From Oscarella lobularis (Eukaryota > Porifera > Homoscleromorpha > Homosclerophorida > Oscarellidae): a stretch of DNA of 64,000 bases. Positions 1-9,571 of the stretch are shown piece by piece. Below the pieces are notes generated by a model. The model ran no database searches. It had not been told where the DNA came from and saw only the letters and a program-made list of their open reading frames with translations. The stretch is from contig NC_089176.1 in assembly GCF_947507565.1 (NCBI RefSeq), positions 558,001 to 622,000 of the forward strand, read 5' to 3'. The position numbers and the translations under genes were made by a program. Positions within the stretch are counted from its first letter, which is position 1. Every line of letters begins with the position of its first letter.

Positions 1-528
1 TGAGAATCAAATTCTACAATCGTTCATATGAGCTAATTTTACAAATTTACCACGTGATCATCTCTGCTGCTGCTGCTGTTCAACGCATAAACGGCATTTC
101 GACTCGGGAGAAGGTAATTTCGAGCGAAGCCTCGTTTTGCAACGATTTCCTCGCCTTTTTGTCCCACGCCTGAGAAGGCGCAATAGAAGACCATAAACCG
201 CGAGAAGGATTAAATTTAAAGCCAACCGTCAACGTCTTTGATCAGTCGGACTCGAATTCTCGGCTTTCGATTCGGCTTTTGCCTCCAGAGTTTCGATTCC
301 TTCTTTGTTCCCAAGTGCCTTAGCTAGAAGACGCCTGAAAATTTAATTCGAAACTCTCTTCGGTACGGAAGCGGTACATTTAGACGAGAAAAAGCTCGAC
401 AAAGCATTGCAGATCTTCCGTAGTTATGTACGGCACCCGGTAGATCGACCAATACGCGTCGAGGGTTGTTCCGTCGTTAAATAAATTAATATCACTATCA
501 CTATCACTTCCCGGATAGGCTGGGAATT
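1..528. other. Upstream intergenic region
   Basis: I see no supported gene here. There is a short CTG run near 62-80, a CCACGTGA E-box near 51-58 and AT-rich sequence just before the ANKZF1 start. It probably contains the ANKZF1 promoter. A neighbouring gene beyond the left edge cannot be excluded. Confidence 0.5.
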
Positions 529-3130
529 ATGAGCGAGCGACAAGCAAAGAACGTTCTAACCTCGGCGGGAGTGCGTTTGCTACGCGATTCTCTTCCTACA
601 AACAGATTCAAAGATCGGTTTAAGACCGAGGATCCTTCAGAAGAGCCTCGTCGAGGTGCAGTTGACATCTCGATCTCCCCATAGCCGCGTTTAGTCAATC
701 GAATATCTAGAAAAAGACAAAAATCGCTCGTTTAGTCGAGCCTGCTCCGCTTGTCACGCTGAATTTCAAAACAGAGAGCAGCAGGTGGGGCAGAAAAATC
801 CGCGAAACGAGAATGGACACATTTCCTGTCAGGTTCAGCATTACAAACTCGACTGGCATCGTCTGAATATCAAGCGAAAAATTCTCGGCTTGACAGCGGT
901 GGCTGAAGAGGACTTTGAAAAGATTTCCGGTACCTATTTAGAATTTTGACGTCACTTCTATAGTACCCAAAAAATTTTTAGGCGACGTTTCAAGCATATC
1001 GGGTTCGGGAAGCGAGGGAAGCAGCGATACTGAGTCGGAATCCTTTGGGCAACAGCAATCATCATTGACGTCGTCCATTGTCCATCAGCGCTCATCGAGA
1101 CAGTACTTCATTACGAGAGACAATCAATTGTTTTCCGTCTACAGATGCGTTTTGAATCAGATGGAAGACGGCAGTTTTATGGTAAAGACATTTTTCCGCC
1201 AGTCAATCAATTAATTAATCAATCGATCGATTGATTTACTATTAGATTCCGGAGTCTTCCGCGTGGATCATCGTAATGCTGTCCGGTGGTCACTTCGCCG
1301 CCGCCGTTTTCGAAAAGTAGGTACGCTGCCTCTAAGCATCTTTCAATTTTCTCACCGAATTGCGACAAGGGACGAAGTGATTTCGCACAAGACATTTCAT
1401 CGTTACACCGTCAGAGCGAAACGAGGTACGGCGCAGTCGACGAGAGATTCTCAACAGGGAGGAAAGCAGCCAAAGTAAAAGATCACATTTGAGAGATTCC
1501 CTTATTAATCGATATCTTCTCAAGATCGGCCGGCGCGTCGTTGAGGAGACACAACGAAGCCGCTCTAATAGACGTAAAGGCCACCAGTGTCCAAGACCGA
1601 AATTGCGTTTATTTTATTTCATTTATTTATTTAGGATATTCGCGAGCTATTTCAACAATGGTCGAGTTATATAGAACGGGCTGACAAAATCTTTTTGAAG
1701 ACGCCCGGACGAAATAGGAACGTCTTTCTTTCGGGACCGCATCCTCTTTTGACGAAAGAGAGAAGGGTGTCGTCTATTCCCTTCACCACGCGACGTCCCA
1801 CCTTCAAAGAGGTGCGTCGCGTGCACGGAATGTTGTCTTTTATACGATTTCACGAGAACGAGAGCGGCGGCGCGGATAAGGAAACGACGAAAGCGGAAGT
1901 CAAGGATTTGACAGAGGAAAAAATCTCGCCTATGGAACCTCTGAGTGTTCAGCGCGATGAATGCCCCAGCAGTGGGGATTTAGAGATGCAGGAAGACCAA
2001 AGAGGCATTTCTGTTATATCGGTATCAAAAACCAACGAGGTACTATCTGAAGAAGAAGGAGAAGAAGAAGAAGAAGATCCTCATTCTGCAGCTCTTGTTT
2101 CTAGTATGTTCGTTACTTTTTAGCGTCATACTCGCGTTTTTTTTCTTTGTAGAATCGACTAGCACTATTGATTCTGAATTTGCCGCTGCCTGCCGGTCCG
2201 GCAGCGTCGATGCTGTGAAACTCATTCTCGATCGATTGGAGCGGGAGAACGGCGAGGATTTCTCGACGACAGAAAAGTTGTTGAATCGAAAGTTTGGAAA
2301 GCAAAGGGAAACGTGTCTGCACATCGCCTCTCAATGCGGACACACTTCGCTCGTCGCGTTTCTTCTGATGATCGGATCAGATCCCGCTCAAAGGTAAGTC
2401 TACAAGCAGTGCTTATTTAACTGTCGTTAAGTTTTCGTTTTAGAGACAAACTGGGAAGACCTCCGTATGCTGTGGCAAGAGACAAGCCGGCTAGAAATGC
2501 TTTCAGACGCTTCATGGCAGATTATCCGGACAGATATGACTATGCAGCGGCTCAAGTAAAGCGTCATATGGTTTTCCTTTGTCGAACTTTTTTTCTAGGT
2601 ACCGAGTCCTCTGACTGAAGACATAGAAAAGGAGAAGGACAGAAAGAAACAGGAGAGAAGGAAGATACAACAGAAAGCAAGAAAAGAGAAGAAAAAGGTG
2701 ATAGTGTAGTACACGCTGTGCATCGTAAAAATCGGGTCCATCTCTGCACAGGAAGAAAAAGAGCTGCTAAGGAAGAAAGAAGAAGAGGAAGAAGAGAAAC
2801 GAAAGTGGGACTCGTTGAGCGACCGAGAAAAAGCAAGTTCATTTATAACAATGAATCAATGCATAAAGGAATCAGTGACGTTTGGTTTTTAGAGGGCTCT
2901 AGCGGCGGAAAAACGATTGGCAAAGAGTAAAGTAGCAAACGCTTCTGACGTGGCGATGCAATCAGGGTAAGATTTTAGTTGGGATTAGTCTATTAATTGG
3001 AAGTTGGAATTTTAGCGAAGTGTGCAGCTCGTGTCGACGCAGTTTGGCTGGCATAACGCCGTTCTCGCGACTTCAGTACAAATACTGCTCTATGGGCTGC
3101 CTGAAGGATCACAAGCAAACGCTCAGATGA
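529..3130 (+). CDS. ANKZF1: ANKZF1/Vms1-like peptidyl-tRNA hydrolase
   Basis: Ortholog of ANKZF1 (yeast Vms1), which releases nascent chains from peptidyl-tRNA on split 60S ribosomes in ribosome quality control. I join 14 exons: 529-655, 711-784, 833-929, 982-1181, 1246-1316, 1370-1474, 1525-1573, 1635-2103, 2153-2393, 2444-2555, 2599-2697, 2752-2832, 2893-2966, 3016-3130, giving about 637 aa (human is about 726). In order: a C2H2 finger (C-S-A-C ... H-Y-K-L-D-W-H), the VLRF1 domain with the RAKRGTAQ motif whose Gln acts like the GGQ Gln of release factors, an acidic linker, ankyrin repeats ([11 protein letters not shown]), a Lys/Glu-rich coiled coil with the SDREKRALAAE block, and a C-terminal Cys-rich finger (CSSC...CSMGC). 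Introns are about 50 nt. The intron at 2833-2892 has a GC donor (GCAAGT), which is required to keep EK-RALAAE in frame. The first exon and ATG are the least certain part. Confidence 0.93.
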
Positions 3131-3330
3131 GCCAGTTACGGTATGTGATATCCTCAGGTAATACGATATCTTCCTCGTGGCCACGTCATAAGATTGTAAT
3201 CCCTTTTTTCCTCGCCATCCTCCTCCTTTCCACCGTCAGTAAAAGATTGCAAGAATAACTATTGGCTATATATAAGAAGTAGCTACCATCAAACAACAAA
3301 CGAACAAAAGAACACCAAAAATTAATTTTT

Positions 3331-6000
3331 CTAAGATGCTGGCCGTTCTTTCATGGGAATGTCGCCGTTTTTGTACTCCGAGCCTTTATTGACTTCCTCC
3401 ATTTCCATTGCTCGGGCGTAGAACTCCTCGGGATCTTCACCTATGCAGCAGTCGTCTATGCACGTTTTATTTTTAAAAAATCGATTCTTCAAAAAGTTTC
3501 CTCCAACGCAGACGACCGTAGTGACGCCGAGAACGACGAAAATTCCAGCGATTTCTGTAAGTTTGATAGTATCGACTTCACTGACTTCGCTTCCACTGTC
3601 GCACTTGGAAGCCCAAACGAAATGTCGATTATAGAGCTGCGACAATAAGCCAGATTCCCAGTACGATTGAATACGCTCGCTAATCGGCTCGAGCAAGGCG
3701 CTACCTCGCTGCATTGGAAAACCAAGCTGCTGGCGCTGAAATTCAATATCAGTTGTGTACACGGAGCAATTTGTAAGAGCGGTGTACAGAAGAGTCGGCT
3801 TATCTGAAACGTACGCTTCAATCGTCTTCTCTTCGAGATATTTCACCGATTTGTTAGTGTGAACTTCCAAAACATTATTCAGTTTCCTTTCGACGTAAAT
3901 AAAATTCGTGCTCCCCGGCAGAGCACCCACTGGAACGTTAATGAGATCGTCGACTTGGCTAAATGGCACCGTGATTTCCTTCGACAAAAGGAATGTTGTC
4001 AGCACGGCGGTGTAGGCGGCATTGATGACCAGAAGACTCAGTAGCATGACGAGTAGCCAAGCGCGACCGGGCAACGACGTCACTTTGTCGTCTTTGTGCG
4101 TACCGAAAAAAGCCGAAAAGCTTATCCAGAGTGCCTCGCCGAATTTTAACGCTGGATGATAGGCTCGATTCGATTCGGTCAGAAATAGAACGATAGCGCC
4201 GAAGACAAAGAATGCGAATAGAAGTAACCAGACGCCGTAGTCGAACGGCGCGAGAAAACCCCACATTCCCGCCTTTGCACGAAGACCGGGTCGAAGTATC
4301 ATAACGCCTAGACCCGATGTATGATAGCTCGTCGTAAAGTCGACTAGCGCTTCTCTTTTTGTCGTTATGGTAACGTCAGCGGCGGCCATGGTGTGACGAT
4401 TATTTGGACTGGCGATGTGATAGATTAGTTCGTTGTAGGTGCCATTCCACTTTTCCAATTCGTAGCGAAAACCAATATCCTTAGAAAGTTGCTTAAGTAA
4501 GTCGATGGCGTAGCCGGAGTATTGATTCTCTTTATTATTATTATTCGGGACGAAAGTCGCATACGGAGGACTGTCGATAGTCAGAACGTAGATCGTTTGA
4601 TTGAGAGCATTGTCTCGATCTGGGGGCGGCACATTGGAAGAATTGTAAAAAGTAATTGAAGGGTAACGATTGCTCAAGTCCAGACGCTTGTCCACCGTTT
4701 CTCCGCCCGGCGACCATTTGCCGACCAATTGAAACGTACTGTTATACATATTTATGATATTGTACGCTTTGGCGCGCTCTCCCGTCTCCGCGTCAAATGC
4801 CACGTCGCCGGAAACGCCTTCAAAAGTCACGTTGCGAATGTAGTCGAGTAGAACGTCTCCCTTTTCTAATTGGGCCAGTCGAGGCGCTCCAGGCACGGTG
4901 GGAAGCTGGAGCCACGTGAAATCATTTTTCTCTCTGATAAACCGATCGAGTCCCCGTGCTATTAACCAGACGGCGTCGTAGGTATAGAGCTCATATGCAC
5001 TGGTAGTATTCAGTGAAGGATGCAACTTCTGCCATTTTACAGCTCGATCTGGAATCGCCGTGCTCGTACTGATCGATCCCTTCATCAGGTCTAGAAGCTC
5101 GGTTGAGAGCATTTCCGCTGGAGAATCGACGCCATTTACAATCCACACGAATTCCGGTCCCACGAGGTGAAGTCGTTTGGCCGCCTTGAAGACGTAGATA
5201 AGCTGACTATCTTGGACACTTAGAACAAAAATCCGAGTCTTTAGTATTTGAAGATTTTTCAGCGACGCTTCCATTCGGTTGACAATTTCTGTTTCTTCAT
5301 CGTCGCCACTCGAAATCGCTCCCGTCGACGCCGGCACTTCGACTGTATCGATGACGTTTATACCTTTCGCGTAGGCCAAACTTTCAAACTCCAACAAACT
5401 GCTTCGACCGTACTCGTCCTCCGATCGCACTACGGCGACGTACGACCAACCGAAATGGGAAATGATGTCGACCATGATTTCGCTTTCGAGTCGAGACGAA
5501 GGACAGAGCTGGAGAACGTAGCGATGCACTTCGTGAAGCGACAACGCCAAACTCGTCGCCGTCGGCGTGACGAACGGCACTTTGACTCGCGTCGCTAGCG
5601 GAGAGACAACTCGTGCGACCGTAGACAATCCCGGTCCAACGACGGCAACGGCTCGCTCGCCATTTAGTTTAACTGCACCCTCGAAACCTTCCCAAGTGTC
5701 GCCGTACGTGTCAATAGACTGAGGGACGAGCAGCGCGTTGGGAAGCACGTTTGGATCGTTGTTTACGTCCTCGACGGCGAAAGCGAATGCGTCCCACTCG
5801 CTGTTTCCTGTCGGTTCTGCCGAACGAGGTATAAGGGCACCGATCGGGATGATCTTGAAGTTGTCGTAGTCGCCGGGAAAAGGAAAATTGCCGCTGCCAC
5901 TCGCCGACGAAAAATCATTGAAATTGAATGGAGCGACGGCGGCGGCGGCGGAGAGACTCGCGGCAAGCAGTGATAGATAGACAGGTAGAATGATGGCCAT
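3331..6000 (-). CDS. Ionotropic glutamate receptor
   Basis: Ligand-gated cation channel of the iGluR family, about 889 aa and intronless. I choose the ATG at 6000 because it opens a clean signal peptide (MAIILPVYLSLLAASLS); an in-frame ATG at 6090 would add 30 residues in front of it. Layout: LIVBP/ANF-type amino-terminal domain (about 25-420), S1 half of the binding domain ending in VTITTKREALVDF (about 550), where the Arg that holds the ligand alpha-carboxylate is kept, M1 (about 585-605), re-entrant pore (about 620-635), M3 (about 653-675), S2 (GSTNFIYVERK near 695), M4 (about 815-836) and a short Cys-containing tail. Unusual points: the Q/R-site position appears to be Gly (ISFSAFFGTH) and the M3 signature SYTANLAAF is AYTAVLTTF. 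Ligand is unknown; family assignment is firm. Confidence 0.93.
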   Translation of the reverse strand: MAIILPVYLSLLAASLSAAAAVAPFNFNDFSSASGSGNFPFPGDYDNFKIIPIGALIPRSAEPTGNSEWDAFAFAVEDVNNDPNVLPNALLVPQSIDTYGDTWEGFEGAVKLNGERAVAVVGPGLSTVARVVSPLATRVKVPFVTPTATSLALSLHEVHRYVLQLCPSSRLESEIMVDIISHFGWSYVAVVRSEDEYGRSSLLEFESLAYAKGINVIDTVEVPASTGAISSGDDEETEIVNRMEASLKNLQILKTRIFVLSVQDSQLIYVFKAAKRLHLVGPEFVWIVNGVDSPAEMLSTELLDLMKGSISTSTAIPDRAVKWQKLHPSLNTTSAYELYTYDAVWLIARGLDRFIREKNDFTWLQLPTVPGAPRLAQLEKGDVLLDYIRNVTFEGVSGDVAFDAETGERAKAYNIINMYNSTFQLVGKWSPGGETVDKRLDLSNRYPSITFYNSSNVPPPDRDNALNQTIYVLTIDSPPYATFVPNNNNKENQYSGYAIDLLKQLSKDIGFRYELEKWNGTYNELIYHIASPNNRHTMAAADVTITTKREALVDFTTSYHTSGLGVMILRPGLRAKAGMWGFLAPFDYGVWLLLFAFFVFGAIVLFLTESNRAYHPALKFGEALWISFSAFFGTHKDDKVTSLPGRAWLLVMLLSLLVINAAYTAVLTTFLLSKEITVPFSQVDDLINVPVGALPGSTNFIYVERKLNNVLEVHTNKSVKYLEEKTIEAYVSDKPTLLYTALTNCSVYTTDIEFQRQQLGFPMQRGSALLEPISERIQSYWESGLLSQLYNRHFVWASKCDSGSEVSEVDTIKLTEIAGIFVVLGVTTVVCVGGNFLKNRFFKNKTCIDDCCIGEDPEEFYARAMEMEEVNKGSEYKNGDIPMKERPAS

Positions 6001-6306
6001 GGGCTCTTGTTTTGAAGTGCTCACTTCGTTGTTTCGTGGGAGATTGAATTTGCTCGCGTGAGACAAGCCGTCTCCTCCACGTCTTCTCACGATAAGGCAA
6101 GCTGGGTGATGTCTAGCACGCTAGTGACGAAGTTTCACTTGCAGTATCTGAAATATATTCTTTAGACCACCAAAAGACACGCAGAGAAGAATCAGAACCA
6201 GATACGATTATCATTATTAAAATCAGATGCAGAACTACTAACAACTACGAAGTCAACAGCAATTACACGGTGAACTCGAAATAGGTAAAATCTACAATAT
6301 ATATAA
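6001..6306. other. Intergenic region upstream of the glutamate receptor
   Basis: A 306-bp stretch between the receptor start and the 3' end of the next minus-strand gene. It presumably holds the receptor promoter. I see no further coding exon or clear repeat, only AT-rich sequence near 6290-6310. Confidence 0.4.
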
Positions 6307-7411
6307 TCACTGTTCCCCCTCAAAACTGTTCCCCTTAGCCCACGCTTCATTGCGAAGACGCACATAAATATTCGCGTCCTCGAGCAAGAGTCGCGGAAGC
6401 TTTAGCTGCGGTCTCAAGCGATTGGCGGCGGCGGCGGCACGGAAAGAAGCGGCGCACAATTGAGCGCCCGCCTTAACCATCCATTCCGTCGACAAAACGA
6501 GATTCGCAAGCGGATCGCCCATGGCGTCGTCTTCGAGCGGACATCTCGTCTCCAAAACGTCAACGAGATTCGTCGAATTTTTCTCAATTAATTCCACTTC
6601 CAATCGACGAATTTCCCACGGTTCGTCGGAGACGTTCACGCGAACGGAAACGATGTCGTCCGGACGAATTCGGCGACCGTTCGACAGGCAAAACGCCGGC
6701 CCCGAAAAAAATATTTTACTCCACAAAACGGGTCCCCTTCGGGAGAAAATTGAAAAATTTTCAATGGTGTAGCCGTGGCGCCAGGCGTCGTCTCCGACGC
6801 TGTCCACTTCGCCGGTGAAGATATTTCCTTGGCCCATGTCGGCTTCTTTGACGGCGTCGANNNNNNNNNNNNNNNNNNNNNNNNNNNNNNNNNNNNNNNN
6901 NNNNNNNNNNNNNNNNNNNNNNNNNNNNNNNNNNNNNNNNNNNNNNNNNNNNNNNNNNNNNNNNNNNNNNNNNNNNNNNNNNNNNNNNNNNNNNNNNNNN
7001 NNNNNNNNNNNNNNNNNNNNNNNNNNNNNNNNNNNNNNNNNNNNNNNNNNNNNNNNNNNNGGCGTCGACGATCTCGCGATACGGGCACTCGGTTTGGATG
7101 TCGAGGAGTTCGCGGGGTGGCGTGTCCCGAAAGGGAGCCCACGCGTCGCCGAGGCTTAGTACGATCAGGCGTTCGCGTTCTGGGTGGCGGTTGTATTGGC
7201 CGACGCCGAGAAAGAGGCCGAGGTGATGCGACGAGTCGTTTGCTTGCATTTCCGATCGTATTCGTTCGACGATCGTGTTTGGGTTGCGATAAAGAGGAGT
7301 TTTGACGGTGGAGATGGAACGAAAAGGGCACTGCTTTGTCAGTCTGGCCACAGGATGATGGCGAGCCAACAACATTGTGTCTTTGATCACGTGAAGCCTT
7401 ATAGTCGACAT
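6307..7411 (-). CDS. Unrecognised protein, basic N-terminus, split by gap
   Basis: I do not recognise this family. The N-terminal part (7411 or 7471 down to 7061) and the C-terminal part (6860 down to 6307) flank a 200-N gap. The N-terminus is rich in Arg/Lys/His and lacks acidic residues for about 40 residues (MSTIRLHVIKD...), which could be a mitochondrial presequence; this is inference. Downstream blocks read LFLGVGQYNRHPERERL and WRHGYTIENFSIFSRRG, followed by an acidic beta-rich stretch and a helical, Ala/Leu/Arg-rich end. No membrane segment is visible. If the gap is removed at the shared 8-mer flanking it, one continuous frame of about 298 aa results. Intronless as far as can be seen. 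A TCACGTGA palindrome overlaps the proposed start region (7385-7392). Confidence 0.6.
6861..7060. other. Assembly gap of exactly 200 N
   Basis: Round-number scaffold gap inside the unrecognised minus-strand gene. The left flank ends in GGCGTCGA and the right flank begins with the same GGCGTCGA, so the two contigs may simply overlap. Confidence 0.95.
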
Positions 7412-7959
7412 CCGGGTAAATACAAGAATTTCTTTGTCTTTCCAGAGGCGTCGTCGCGCTGTGTGGACCATCTATGGTGTGACTATCGATCTCTGGTGCG
7501 ACTGCAGGAGACGGTCAAGAAGAAACGCTAGCGAGGAGTGCCTCCCTCTGAGGTATCCTCCTTTGCGCATCCACTCACTGGTAAGCAATCCTGCGTCGCG
7601 AGCACTCGCGCTTCCTCGCATTCCGTTCACTTCTTCTTTCCTATAAAGCCGTTGGTCTCGCGAGAAAAGGAGTAGGGAAGCTCGAACACCAATGGATGTT
7701 TCCCTTGGGGGGGCCCCTGTGAAACAGACGTGGTCATTAGCTGGCAGCCACCAAGACCACTTATCCATTGTCCATTTAATGGACATTCAGGTAATCTAGG
7801 TTTATTTGAGTTGAAACGTCTCCACGTTCTTCTCTTATTACCGTAATTAGTATTACGGTACAACAGTAGTTTAGATTTCCATTTAGTTAGGGTCTTTAGT
7901 TCTGTCCATCACATTCCAATATCAACAGTGCGCACGTGCGCCTACTCACTCTCAGACTC
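7412..7959. other. Intergenic region before the sulfatase cluster
   Basis: About 550 bp with no supported gene. There is a small perfect palindrome, ACCGTAAT / ATTACGGT, near 7841-7860, and a GCGCACGTGCGC palindrome at 7930-7941 shortly before the first sulfatase ATG. Open frames here lack family resemblance. Confidence 0.45.
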
Positions 7960-9507
7960 ATGATGCTTCTCCTTACGCTAACGTCTCTGTGCCTCTTCAT
8001 CAGCACAGCAGTCTCAACCGAACTTCCAGAGAAACCAAACGTCATTATATTCTATGGTGATGACGTTGGATACGGCGATCTCACTCCGTATGGCCATCCC
8101 ACAAGCTCCACCCCAAATCTCGATCGAATGGCTCTCGAAGGCATGAGAATGCTTCAGTTCTACTCAGCCGCTCCAGTTTGCTCTCCTTCGCGCGCTTCTC
8201 TCATGACTGGTCGCCTTTATCCCAGGACGGGAGTCTATTCGAAAGGCACCAGTACAAACACGGGACTTGGCGTTTTCAGCCCCGAATCCATTGGCGGACT
8301 ATTAGAAACCGAAATAACCGTTGCTCAACTGCTAAAACAGCAAGGCTACGCGACAGGAGCGCTGGGAAAATGGCACTTGGGCATAGGCGAAAAAATGAAA
8401 TATTTTCCAACGAAGCGTGGCTTCGACAGTTATTTTGGCGTGCCGATGACTCAAAACGAATGCATTTCAAACGCCGGCGGACGCTCGTTCGGTCCGTGTC
8501 CCATATTTCACAACGAAACGATAGCCGTGCAACCGGGCGACGTTCTCAATATCGACCAAATGTACGTCGACAACACGAAAGATTTTATCACCACGCATCA
8601 GGACGAGCCGTTTTTCTTCTACTTCGCTTCCCATCATACCCACATGCCTCAATTTGCATCGTCGTCGGTGCGAAATACGACTCTGCGAGGCCTATTTGGC
8701 GACTCACTTGCCGAGCTGGATTACAGCGTCGGACAAGTGCTGGATCACCTAGTCTCCTTGGGCATACAAAACCGAACGCTGGTCGTTTTCAGTTCCGATA
8801 ATGGTCCCGAGCTCAGTGACAAGGAATTAGGTGGGGAGCAGGGTCCACTGAAATGCGGCAAAGGAACGACGTACGAAGGTGGCATGCGCGAGCCCGCTAT
8901 ATTCTGGTGGCCAGGGGTTATTGCTCCCAATACGGTATCATTCGCTTTGGGTAGTACGCTCGATCTCTCCGTCACCGCTGTCACTCTCGCCGGCGGAAGT
9001 ATGCCAAAGGACCGTCCAATTGACGGCTATGACCTTACTGAAGTTCTGACGGGGAAAACGTCTACGGGGCCGCGCGATCGGATGTTTTACTATAGCGGTA
9101 GTTACCTCATGGCCGTACGACTTCGTCAATACAAAGCTCATTTTTGGACGAAAGGAAGCCACTGCGGAAATACTTATCACGATCAGGACTGTTGGGACCA
9201 GACTCCGCTGAAGAGCCACACTCCACCGTTGCTTTTTGATCTGGAACAAGATCCGAAAGAAAGATTTCCTCTCGACGTTACGTCGTCTGAGTTCGCTCCG
9301 ATATTTAAAGAAATTGTTGCGGCGGTGGGAGAGCACAACAAGACGATGACGTTCGGGAATCCGATGATTAGCTTGGGTGCAAATAAGGATTTTTTTCCTT
9401 GTTGCAGTCCGTCTTGCTCGCCTAGACCAGACTGTTGCAAGTGCTCTAACGGCACTCGCACCAGCGAGAATCTAATGGGCGTCACCTTTCCAGAAACCTT
9501 GCTGTAA
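7960..9507 (+). CDS. Arylsulfatase A-like, tandem copy 1
   Basis: Lysosomal or secreted sulfatase of the ARSA/GALNS group, about 515 aa, intronless. The open frame extends upstream through a GTG at 7936, but the first ATG is at 7960 and begins a signal peptide (MMLLLTLTSLCLFISTAVS). The metal-binding GDDVGYGDL motif is followed by the sulfatase signature CSPSRASLMTGR, whose Cys (codon near 8179) is converted to formylglycine, then GKWHLG and GPLKCGKGTTYEGG. The C-terminal PCCSPSCSPRPDCCKC cluster matches the Cys-rich end of ARSA. All these suggest an active enzyme; the natural sulfated substrate is not visible from sequence. First of four head-to-tail paralogs. Confidence 0.95.
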   Translation: MMLLLTLTSLCLFISTAVSTELPEKPNVIIFYGDDVGYGDLTPYGHPTSSTPNLDRMALEGMRMLQFYSAAPVCSPSRASLMTGRLYPRTGVYSKGTSTNTGLGVFSPESIGGLLETEITVAQLLKQQGYATGALGKWHLGIGEKMKYFPTKRGFDSYFGVPMTQNECISNAGGRSFGPCPIFHNETIAVQPGDVLNIDQMYVDNTKDFITTHQDEPFFFYFASHHTHMPQFASSSVRNTTLRGLFGDSLAELDYSVGQVLDHLVSLGIQNRTLVVFSSDNGPELSDKELGGEQGPLKCGKGTTYEGGMREPAIFWWPGVIAPNTVSFALGSTLDLSVTAVTLAGGSMPKDRPIDGYDLTEVLTGKTSTGPRDRMFYYSGSYLMAVRLRQYKAHFWTKGSHCGNTYHDQDCWDQTPLKSHTPPLLFDLEQDPKERFPLDVTSSEFAPIFKEIVAAVGEHNKTMTFGNPMISLGANKDFFPCCSPSCSPRPDCCKCSNGTRTSENLMGVTFPETLL

Positions 9508-9558
9508 CACTTCTTATCCCTTTTCGGTCGATTTTAAATCCCCTCATATGAAAAGCAT

Positions 9559-9564
9559 CACGTG
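9559..9564. promoter_or_regulatory. CACGTG E-box 13 bp before ATG
   Basis: The element ATCACGTGCT lies so that CACGTG begins 13 bp upstream of the ATG at 9572. Copies 3 and 4 have the same element at the same distance. It resembles the core of the CLEAR/TFEB-MITF site of lysosomal genes; that function is inference. Confidence 0.5.
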
Positions 9565-9571
9565 CTCCACA

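Noticed and set aside
5248-5598. Plus-strand 116-aa frame within the glutamate receptor
   Set aside because: Antisense shadow of the conserved amino-terminal domain.
7936-7959. Upstream start of the first arylsulfatase
   Set aside because: The codon at 7936 is GTG; the first ATG at 7960 begins a proper signal peptide.
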